29,809 nt of DNA from Gemmatimonadales bacterium (lineage in GTDB: Bacteria > Gemmatimonadota > Gemmatimonadetes > Gemmatimonadales > GWC2-71-9): assembly GCA_030601605.1 (NCBI GenBank), contig JAUVTI010000006.1, forward strand, positions 1-29,809. The letters are read 5' to 3'. The notes beneath the pieces were generated by a model. That model made no database searches, was not told the DNA's origin, and was given only the letters and a program-made list of their open reading frames with translations. This document shows positions 8,947-16,052 of this stretch, piece after piece (within the stretch, counting starts at the first letter, position 1; every line of letters begins with the position of its first letter). The position numbers and the translations under genes are program-made.

Positions 8947-10175
8947 AGCGCGAAGCCCTGATCGGGGCGCTCGACCTCGGAAGCACCAAGACGTGCGCGA
9001 TAATCGCGGAGGCCAGGGGCGATGGGAAGACGCCCAAGGCCCGCGTGCTGGGTGTAGGGATGGCGCGTTCGTCGGGTGTGAAGTATGGAGCCGTGCGGGA
9101 CATCGAGGAGACGACCGCCACGATCGAACGCGCCATGCGGGACGCGGAGCGGATGGCGGGGGTGAAGGTGCCAAACGTGTTCTGCGGGGTCGCCGCCGAG
9201 AACACCCACTGGCAGATGGAGACCGGGCTCGCCTCGGTCACCAGCGACGAGATTCGCCGGCAGGACACGGACCGTGTTGATGAGGTGGCGCGGGCGGTCA
9301 GCCTGGGCGATGGCTACGAGTTGCTACATTCCATTGCCCAGGAGTACAAGGTCGACAGCCAGGGCGGTATCAGTGATCCGGTCGGCATGACCGGACTTCG
9401 ACTCGAAGTCGAGATGTGCCTCATCGGAGTGCACGCCCAGGCCGCGCAGAACCTGGGACGCTCGGTGAAGAAGGCCGGCTACACGGTCGGGGAGCTGGTG
9501 CTGGAGCCCCTGGCCGCGTCACTCGCCGTGCTGACGAGCGATGAGAAGGAGCTTGGCTGCGCTCTGGTGGACATGGGCGGCGACTCGACCACAGTGGCGA
9601 TCTTTCACGACGGGAAGCTGCGCCATGTGGAGTCGGTGCGGTTCGCCGGGGCGCGCATCACCAGCGACCTGGTGCAGGGGCTGAGCGTCACGCAGGCCGA
9701 CGCCGAGCGGATCAAGGAGCGCTGGGGTTCGGCGTACACGCCGGCGGTGAACCCGGACGAGATGATCGAGTTGCCGGGCACGGCGGGGCAGGGCCCTCGC
9801 GGCGCGAAGCGCGAGCTCGTGGCCCACATCATTCAGGAGCGCGTGGACGAGGTCTTCGGACTCATGCTCGGGGAGATCGAGAAGGCCGGATACGCGGGGC
9901 GTCTCCCGGCCGGCGTGATTCTGACGGGTGGCGGCTCGCAGCTCCACGGCATCGTGGAGCTGGGGCGCGAGGTGTTCGCCATGCCGGTGCGGCGGGGAGC
10001 TCCCGAGAGCGGTATCAGCGGGTTGGTGGACAGCGTGCAGGCGCCGCGCTACGCGGTCCCGGTGGGGCTCGCGCTCTACGGGGCCCGGCGGCGCGTCAGG
10101 TACGATGACTACGGAGGTGGCAGCGTCGGACGTATTTTGGGTCCGGTGAAACGCTGGCTCCAGGAGTTTTTCTAA
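8943..10175 (+). CDS. ftsA: Cell division protein FtsA
   Basis: Actin-like ATPase that tethers FtsZ to the inner membrane and recruits later division proteins. From GTG 8943 it has 410 residues. Phosphate-1 loop: GALDLGSTKTCAII. The 1C subdomain follows (VKVPNVFCGVAAENTHW). Phosphate-2 region: LVDMGGDSTTVAIF. Adenosine motif: ILTGGGSQLHG. The last residues, GRILGPVKRWLQEFF, form the expected amphipathic membrane-targeting helix, so the protein is complete at its C-terminus. The start was preferred over an in-frame ATG 27 bases upstream because GTGA overlaps the ftsQ stop. Confidence 0.96.
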   Translation: MKREALIGALDLGSTKTCAIIAEARGDGKTPKARVLGVGMARSSGVKYGAVRDIEETTATIERAMRDAERMAGVKVPNVFCGVAAENTHWQMETGLASVTSDEIRRQDTDRVDEVARAVSLGDGYELLHSIAQEYKVDSQGGISDPVGMTGLRLEVEMCLIGVHAQAAQNLGRSVKKAGYTVGELVLEPLAASLAVLTSDEKELGCALVDMGGDSTTVAIFHDGKLRHVESVRFAGARITSDLVQGLSVTQADAERIKERWGSAYTPAVNPDEMIELPGTAGQGPRGAKRELVAHIIQERVDEVFGLMLGEIEKAGYAGRLPAGVILTGGGSQLHGIVELGREVFAMPVRRGAPESGISGLVDSVQAPRYAVPVGLALYGARRRVRYDDYGGGSVGRILGPVKRWLQEFF

Positions 10176-10196
10176 ACCCCCGTGAACGAGGGACCC

Positions 10197-11345
10197 ATGG
10201 TCTTCGAACTCGAAGAAAACGTCTCCAAGAACGCCAATATGAAGGTCTGCGGGGTCGGCGGCGGGGGAGGGAACGCCGTGAACCGGATGATCGCCGAGCA
10301 GCTCACCGGCGTTCAGTTCATCTCGGTCAACACCGACGCCCAGGCGCTGATGACGAACAGCGCCGACGTGAAGGTCCAGATCGGCAAGAAGCTCACTCGC
10401 GGCCTCGGAGCCGGAGCGCGTCCCGAGATCGGCCGCCAGGCCATCGAGGAGAACCGCGACGACGCGCTGCGCGTGCTCGAGGGCGCCGATCTAGTGTTCG
10501 TGACTTGCGGAATGGGTGGGGGCACCGGGACGGGGGCTGCACCGGTCATCTCGCAGCTCTCGCGCGACGTGGGTGCGCTCACTGTGGGGATCGTGACCAA
10601 GCCGTTCCTGTTCGAGGGACGCAAGCGCATGCGCCAGGCGGAGATCGGCATCGCCGAGATGCGCAAGCACGTGGACACGATGATCGTGGTCCCCAACGAG
10701 CGGCTGCTCGCCGTGGTGGGCAAGAACGTTCCCTTCCAGGAGGCGCTCAAGAAGGCGGACGAGGTGCTGCTGCACGCCACACAGGGCATCTCGACGCTCA
10801 TCAGCGTCACAGGCCTCGTGAACGTGGACTTTGCCGACGTGCGCACCGTGATGCAGAACGGCGGCTCCGCGCTCATGGGCATGGGAATGGGCCGGGGAGA
10901 GGACCGTGCGGTCGAGGCGGCGCAGCAGGCCATCACGAGCCCGCTGTTGGACAGCGTGTCGATCGGCGGCTCAGCCGGAGTCCTCGTCAACATCACCGGC
11001 GGCGAAGACATGACGCTGGGCGAGGTGAACCAGATCAGCGAAGTGATCCACGACGCCGCCGGCGATCAGGCAGAGATCATCTTCGGCGCCGTGCACGAGC
11101 CGGCGATGGACGGCGAGATCAGGGTCACGGTGATCGCCACCGGGTTCGACCGGTCGGCGCAGCAGCAGGAGAGCCCGTTCTCCCGCGGCAGCGGGGCGGG
11201 CGTGCTCCCGTTCCCGCAGCGCAGCCAGCGGCAACCCAAGCCGTTCTCCAGGCCCGGCGGCCAGCCCGGTGGCGATCGGGCGTCGCCAGAGACCGAGATC
11301 TCCGAGATGGAGATTCCGACGTTCATCCGGCGTCAGATGGATTGA
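10197..11345 (+). CDS. ftsZ: Cell division GTPase FtsZ
   Basis: Tubulin homologue that forms the cytoplasmic Z ring. From ATG 10197 it has 382 residues: VGGGGGNAVNRM, NTDAQAL, the GTP signature GGGTGTG at about 107-113, KPFLFEGRKRM, the T7 loop NVDFADVR and the GTPase C-terminal domain to about residue 320. A low-complexity Gln/Pro/Gly/Ser linker then leads to the conserved tail EIPTFIRRQMD, the FtsA-binding peptide. ATG 10197 has GAGGGA at 10188-10193 just upstream; an in-frame GTG at 10182 lacks a well-placed ribosome site. The stop overlaps the next start by one base (TGATG). Confidence 0.98.
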   Translation: MVFELEENVSKNANMKVCGVGGGGGNAVNRMIAEQLTGVQFISVNTDAQALMTNSADVKVQIGKKLTRGLGAGARPEIGRQAIEENRDDALRVLEGADLVFVTCGMGGGTGTGAAPVISQLSRDVGALTVGIVTKPFLFEGRKRMRQAEIGIAEMRKHVDTMIVVPNERLLAVVGKNVPFQEALKKADEVLLHATQGISTLISVTGLVNVDFADVRTVMQNGGSALMGMGMGRGEDRAVEAAQQAITSPLLDSVSIGGSAGVLVNITGGEDMTLGEVNQISEVIHDAAGDQAEIIFGAVHEPAMDGEIRVTVIATGFDRSAQQQESPFSRGSGAGVLPFPQRSQRQPKPFSRPGGQPGGDRASPETEISEMEIPTFIRRQMD

Positions 11346-12610
11346 TGCGGTCCAGGGCAGTACCGCTCGCCATCGTTGCGTTCGCGCTCGTCGCAACCCT
11401 GTTGTGGAGTGTCGGGGATGCTTGGTCCTCGCGCACCCTGCCGGTTGCAGAGCCGATCGTCGTCACGCAGGCCTACCTGGAGCGGGCCGACACGCTGCGC
11501 CGCAACGAAGCGCCGGCGCTCCTGTTCGCGCGCCACAACATCAGGGGACCCGATCTGCTGGCGCTGACCAACGCGGCCGAAGGCATCAATTGGCGCCGTA
11601 TCCAGACCGGCCAGGTCTTCCAGTTCCGCTCCGCACTCGACGAAACCGTCCCCAACCGGGTGACGATGCGGCTCGGCGATGAGCGCGTGCTCACGCTGTA
11701 CCGCGATTCGGCCTTTGCTTGGCGTGGGGAGTCCGAAGAGATCCTGTGGTCTGTGGAGGTGCGGCGCCTGGAGGGGATCATCGAGTCCTCCCTGTATGAG
11801 GCGCTCGAGGAGTACCTCCCCGACTCCATCCTGCCGCCCGAGCAGCGCCCGCTCCTGTTGTGGGACTTGGCCGACGGAGTGTTCGGCTGGGTGGTGGACT
11901 TCACTCGCGACAACTACCCGGGTGACCGCTTCACCGTGCTGTACGAGCGTCTCACGTCGCCGCTGGGCGACGTGCGGTACGGACGTGTGGTGGCTGCAAG
12001 GGTCGAAACGAGAGGCGAGGAGAACCGCGCCTACGTGCTCACGGACGAGAACGGACGGAACGCATACTACGACGCGGACGGGCGCTCCCTCAAACGCGCC
12101 TTCAAGATGTATCCGGTGGCGTTCAAGTACATCTCGTCGGGATTCTCGCGCAGCCGGTTCCACCCGATCCTCAAGACGCGGCGGCCGCACCTGGGAGTGG
12201 ACTACGCGGCCTCGAGGGGCACGCCCGTGGTGGCCACCGGAGACGGCTTTGTGACGCGCGCCGACGTTTGGGGCGGTTACGGCAAGGTCGTTGTGATCAG
12301 GCACCCCAAGGACATAGAGACCCGCTACGCACACCTGGACGCATTCGAGACCGGGATTCGGGCCGGCGTGCGCGTGGTGCAGGGGCAGCGCATAGGGTTC
12401 GCGGGCATGACCGGCCTGGCCAGCGCCCCTCACGTCCACTACGAGTTCATCAAGAACGGCGCCCACACCGACCCGCGCCAGGCGGCCCGCTTCGGGCAGG
12501 GAGAACCGGTGCCTGACGAGCGCCGCGCCGAGTTCGAGATAGCCCGCACCTACTACGATCGCCTGTTCGACTACCGCCCAGGCCCACCGCTCGCCGCGAG
12601 CAGCGATTAG
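11345..12610 (+). CDS. MepM-like M23 (LytM) murein endopeptidase
   Basis: Predicted envelope zinc endopeptidase that would cut peptide cross-links in murein. The 421-residue protein has an N-terminal signal anchor at about 5-26 (AVPLAIVAFALVATLLWSV). Next comes an OapA/LysM-like segment at about 45-100 (TLRRNEAPALLFARHNI...GQVFQFR). The M23 domain, at about 265-400, has H282 and D286 (HLGVD), H330 (YAHLD) and H363/H365 (HVHYE). All zinc and catalytic residues are present, so it should be an active enzyme rather than an EnvC/NlpD-type activator. The order LysM-like then M23 resembles E. coli MepM. The start codon overlaps the ftsZ stop, pointing to co-expression with division. Confidence 0.9.
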   Translation: MRSRAVPLAIVAFALVATLLWSVGDAWSSRTLPVAEPIVVTQAYLERADTLRRNEAPALLFARHNIRGPDLLALTNAAEGINWRRIQTGQVFQFRSALDETVPNRVTMRLGDERVLTLYRDSAFAWRGESEEILWSVEVRRLEGIIESSLYEALEEYLPDSILPPEQRPLLLWDLADGVFGWVVDFTRDNYPGDRFTVLYERLTSPLGDVRYGRVVAARVETRGEENRAYVLTDENGRNAYYDADGRSLKRAFKMYPVAFKYISSGFSRSRFHPILKTRRPHLGVDYAASRGTPVVATGDGFVTRADVWGGYGKVVVIRHPKDIETRYAHLDAFETGIRAGVRVVQGQRIGFAGMTGLASAPHVHYEFIKNGAHTDPRQAARFGQGEPVPDERRAEFEIARTYYDRLFDYRPGPPLAASSD

Positions 12611-12634
12611 TCCGCTCGAGGGTATCAGCCTACC

Positions 12635-13345
12635 GTGGAGATCTACCCCGCCATCGACATCAAGGGCGGCCGCGTGTTGCGTGCGTGCGCGCCCGGTTCA
12701 GGCGCGGTGCCGGAGGCCGCCGACCCGCTCGCCCAGGCCGAGACTCTCGTGGCCCGGGGCGCGCGCTGGCTTCACGTAGTGGACATGGACCGGGCGCTCG
12801 GCACCGGTGAGCAAAACGACGAGTGGGTGCGGCGCATCTGTTCGCTGGGCGAGGTCCAGGTGCAGGTCGGAGGGAACGTGAACACGGCGCGCTGGGCTGG
12901 AGAGGCAATGGGCGGGGGGGCCGCGCGCGTCGTACTGGGGATGGGCGTGGTTGCAAACTCGGCCCTGCTCACGGACGTCGTGAGCTCCATAGGACCGGGA
13001 GCCGTGGCGGTGGCGGTGGACGTACGTGATGGGAGGCCGGCGCTCAGGGGCGAGGCCGAACCGTTCGCTCTCGACCTCAGCGACGTGATCCAGCGCGTGC
13101 GGGAGGGCGGCATCGAGATCGTGGTCCATCGCGATCTGGAGCGCGACGGCTCGCTCGCGGGAGCCGATCTCGCGGGGGCCACTGCGCTGAACCAGCTCGG
13201 CCTCGAGGTGATCGCGGCCGGAGGAGTCGCCGGCGTCGCCGAGTTGACCGAGGCCAGGAACCTCGGCCTGGATGGTGTGATCGTGGGGCGGGCGCTGTAC
13301 GAGGGCCGGTTCACGCTCGAGGAGGCGATCGCGTGCTCGGCGTGA
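12635..13345 (+). CDS. hisA: HisA-family (beta/alpha)8-barrel isomerase, divergent
   Basis: Resembles HisA, the ProFAR isomerase of histidine biosynthesis. The 236-residue protein opens with YPAIDIKGGRVLR and has WLHVVDMDRAL, VQVGG, AVDVRDGRPALRG, DLERDGSLAG, VIAAGGVAG and GVIVGRALYEGRFTLEEAI. Aspartates equivalent to the two catalytic ones (D8, D129) and D171 are kept. However, the threonine equivalent to T. maritima Thr164 is Arg166, the GGGIR phosphate loop reads GGNVN, and the first loop lacks the usual Gly-Asp segment. No other his gene is nearby. It may be a true but divergent HisA, or a paralogue with another job. GTG start at 12635, 24 bases after the peptidase gene. Confidence 0.7.
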   Translation: MEIYPAIDIKGGRVLRACAPGSGAVPEAADPLAQAETLVARGARWLHVVDMDRALGTGEQNDEWVRRICSLGEVQVQVGGNVNTARWAGEAMGGGAARVVLGMGVVANSALLTDVVSSIGPGAVAVAVDVRDGRPALRGEAEPFALDLSDVIQRVREGGIEIVVHRDLERDGSLAGADLAGATALNQLGLEVIAAGGVAGVAELTEARNLGLDGVIVGRALYEGRFTLEEAIACSA

Positions 13346-15159
13346 TTCTCGTCGTCGCGGCGCTCGGCGCCGTTGCCGCGTTCGTGTATCTGGACCGGGA
13401 GCGGCTCGGAGCGGAGGGAGTGGGCCTGGCGGCGCTGCGCACCGTGGGACTGGGCGCATTGGTGCTGCTGCTCTTCAATCCCGCGCGCGGTGTTCGGGTG
13501 ACGGGGGGTCCGCCCACCGTTCTGCTCGACGCGTCGCTGAGCATGGCGGCCGCCGGTGGGAGCTGGGCCGCGGCCCTCGACACGGCCCGCGCGTTGGCGG
13601 GCAACGACGGGCTGCTGCTCCGCTTCGGGATGGAGGTTTCCCCGTTCGACACGCTCGAACCCGCGGACGGTCTCTCTCGGGTCGGGCGGGCAATCTCCGA
13701 GGCGCGCGCCCGGGGCGGCCCCGTGATCGTGGTCAGCGACGGTGAGCTGAGCGACGCCCGCACGCTGCCTCCCACATTGCTGGCGGGCGCGAGCTGGGTG
13801 CTGCTGCCGCGCGACACCGCGGCGAGCGCGGCCCTGCTCGACGTGCACGTCCCGGAGCAGGCATTGGTGCGCGACTCGATCCCGATCACGGTGACGATCG
13901 GAACCTGGGGCGCGCTGGGCGCCGGCACGGCGACACTCGAGGTCGTCGAGGGTGAGCGCCGCCTACAGGTTCTCGAGGTCGAGCTCCCGCCACCTCCGGG
14001 TACGGCGCGACGGCAGCTCACCCTGGCCCCGGGGGCGCTGCGCCAGGGAGAGCACGTGCTGCGCTTCCACCTGAGAGCAGAGGGCGACGCCGAGCCGCGC
14101 GACAACGTGCGCGACCGCACTGTCTCGGTGACGGACGAGCCCGGAGTCGTGGTGATCGTGGACCCGCCCGACTGGGAGGGCCGGTTCCTGGTGCGGGCGC
14201 TGCGGCAGGTGTCGGGCGCCTCCGTTCGAGGCTACGCCAGGCCCGAGAGCGGTCGCTGGGTGGAGATGCAATCGCTCGTTCCGGTCGAGGAGCAAGCGGT
14301 GCGCGCGGCGGCGCGCCGCGCCGGACTGCTCGTCGTGCGCGGTGGCGCGAAGACACAGCTGGCTGAGAACCGCCGCGGTCCGGTGTGGAATTGGCCGGCG
14401 GGGAGTGACTCGCTGTCTCATTTCTATGCCGGTGATTGGTACGTGGAGCGCGCCACGCCGACTTCGCCACTGGCTGGCAGGCTCGCCGGTGTCGCCTGGG
14501 ACTCGCTTCCGCCGCTCTCTGGAGTGGTGCCGCTGGCGCTGGCGAGCGGAGAGTGGATCGGGCTGACGGCGCGGCAGGGCCGGCGCGGTGTGGCGCGCCC
14601 CGCACTGGTCGGATCGGAGCGCGACGGCCGCCGCGAGCTGACGACGGTAGGTGGCGGGCTGTGGCGCTGGGCATTCCGGGGAGGCGCGGCCAACGAGGCG
14701 TACCGGGCGCTGCTCGCGGCCGGTGTCGACTGGCTGCTGCGCTCCGAGGTGGCGCCGCGCGGCTCTCCCCTCACCGCGAGTGGCGTCGTGCCCCGTGGCG
14801 TCCCGGTCGCGTTTCGGTGGCGCGGTCGGCCGGCGCCCGACTCGGTCGTGGTGTCTCTCGCGGGGGACTCGGCGGGCACGGTGGTGCTGCGCTTCGATCC
14901 GGAGGGCACTGCCCTCGTTAGTTTGGAGCCGGGTGTGTATCGCTGGGCGACAGTGGCGGGAGGAGCGAGCGGCGTGACGGTCGTAGAGTCCTATTCGAGC
15001 GAGTTCGTGCCCGGCGCGGTGATGAGCCCGCCGAGTGCCGCGGCAGACGCGTTCCGTCTGCTCGCAGTTCCGGCGCGGCAGCGATGGTGGCTCTTTCTGG
15101 TGGCGCTCCTGGCTTTCGCGGGCGAGTGGGCGTGGCGCCAGCGCCGGGGCCTGCCGTGA
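13342..15159 (+). CDS. Membrane-anchored vWA-like domain protein, uncharacterised
   Basis: Function unknown. The protein (605 residues from GTG 13342) has two N-terminal membrane helices at about 1-17 and 29-46, ending in LLLFNPARG. A compact vWA-like region follows, with a MIDAS-type DASLS at 63-67 and VVSDGELSD near residue 132. A large middle part contains VVIVDPPDWEGRFLVRALR, similar in pattern to the class I amidotransferase-like folds of such proteins. A last membrane helix lies at about 580-600, just before the basic C-terminus. The layout recalls Bat-type and related vWA membrane proteins. GTG 13333 is also in frame; 13342 was preferred because it gives the GTGA overlap usual in this cluster. 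It overlaps ftsY in GTGA. Confidence 0.75.
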   Translation: MILVVAALGAVAAFVYLDRERLGAEGVGLAALRTVGLGALVLLLFNPARGVRVTGGPPTVLLDASLSMAAAGGSWAAALDTARALAGNDGLLLRFGMEVSPFDTLEPADGLSRVGRAISEARARGGPVIVVSDGELSDARTLPPTLLAGASWVLLPRDTAASAALLDVHVPEQALVRDSIPITVTIGTWGALGAGTATLEVVEGERRLQVLEVELPPPPGTARRQLTLAPGALRQGEHVLRFHLRAEGDAEPRDNVRDRTVSVTDEPGVVVIVDPPDWEGRFLVRALRQVSGASVRGYARPESGRWVEMQSLVPVEEQAVRAAARRAGLLVVRGGAKTQLAENRRGPVWNWPAGSDSLSHFYAGDWYVERATPTSPLAGRLAGVAWDSLPPLSGVVPLALASGEWIGLTARQGRRGVARPALVGSERDGRRELTTVGGGLWRWAFRGGAANEAYRALLAAGVDWLLRSEVAPRGSPLTASGVVPRGVPVAFRWRGRPAPDSVVVSLAGDSAGTVVLRFDPEGTALVSLEPGVYRWATVAGGASGVTVVESYSSEFVPGAVMSPPSAAADAFRLLAVPARQRWWLFLVALLAFAGEWAWRQRRGLP

Positions 15160-16052
15160 AGCGCGGGTTGTGGCGCCGCATCAAGGAGGTGGCGCTCACC
15201 GACGTCACCGTCCTGGTCAAGGGGCTCGACCACGACACGCTCGAGGAGGTCGAGCGCGTGCTCGTGGAGGCGGACTTTGGATCGACGGCGTTGGAGCTCA
15301 GCGAGGAGTTCGAGCAACAGCTGAGGCGCGGACAGCTCAAGACGACCGATGCCGTGCGGACGTGGCTGAAGCAGCGAATTGCGGCGTACCTGCCGGGCGA
15401 TGGGAGTACCGGCGAGCTCAACCTCGGCGACGGGAAGGGGCCGGCGGTGGTGCTCGTGCTCGGCGTGAACGGAGTGGGGAAGACCACGTTCATCGCCCGC
15501 TTGGCCCACAGGTTGCAGCGTCTCGGAAAGACCGTGCTGTTGGCTGCGGCCGACACTTTCCGGCCCGGCGCCAGCGAACAGCTCGCGGTGTGGGCCGAGC
15601 GGCTCGATGCTCCATGCGTGACCGGCGCCAAGGGCGGCGATCCGGCGGCGGTCGCCTACGACGCCGTGGAAGCCGCGAAGGCGCGCGGCATCGACGTGGT
15701 TCTGGTCGACACGGCTGGCAGGCTTCACACGCACGGCGATCTGATGGAGGAGCTCAAGAAGATCGCGCGTGTGATCGAGCGGCGCTGCGAGGGAGCGCCG
15801 CACGAGAGCCTGCTCGTCCTGGACGGGACCGTGGGGCAGAACGCGCTGCAGCAGGGCCATGCGTTCGCCGACGCCGTGCCTGTCACCGGGCTGGTGATCA
15901 CCAAGCTGGACGGGACGGCCAAGGGTGGAGCGGTCGTTCGGCTGCGGCGCGAGCTGGGGATTCCGATCACATTCATCGGCGTGGGCGAGAGCCTCGACGA
16001 CCTGGAAGTATTCGACCCGGAGCGCTTCACCGAGCGACTGCTCTCCGACTGA
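15156..16052 (+). CDS. ftsY: Signal recognition particle receptor FtsY
   Basis: SRP GTPase that receives ribosome-nascent chain-SRP complexes at the inner membrane and hands them to SecYEG. From GTG 15156 it has 298 residues: the helical N domain (about 1-90), G1 loop GVNGVGKTTFIARLA near 103, DTFRPGASEQL, DTAGRLHTH near 184, LDGTVGQNAL, TKLDGTAKGGA near 249 and the closing GVGESLDDLEVFDPERF. The last motif separates FtsY from Ffh, as does the lack of an M domain. The acidic A domain of E. coli FtsY is absent, as in many bacteria. It overlaps the genes on both sides. Confidence 0.96.
   Translation: MKRGLWRRIKEVALTDVTVLVKGLDHDTLEEVERVLVEADFGSTALELSEEFEQQLRRGQLKTTDAVRTWLKQRIAAYLPGDGSTGELNLGDGKGPAVVLVLGVNGVGKTTFIARLAHRLQRLGKTVLLAAADTFRPGASEQLAVWAERLDAPCVTGAKGGDPAAVAYDAVEAAKARGIDVVLVDTAGRLHTHGDLMEELKKIARVIERRCEGAPHESLLVLDGTVGQNALQQGHAFADAVPVTGLVITKLDGTAKGGAVVRLRRELGIPITFIGVGESLDDLEVFDPERFTERLLSD

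Noticed and set aside
10182..10196. GTG 10182 as the ftsZ start
   Set aside because: The GAGGGA site lies between it and ATG 10197, at correct distance for the ATG; the extra residues are not part of the conserved protein.
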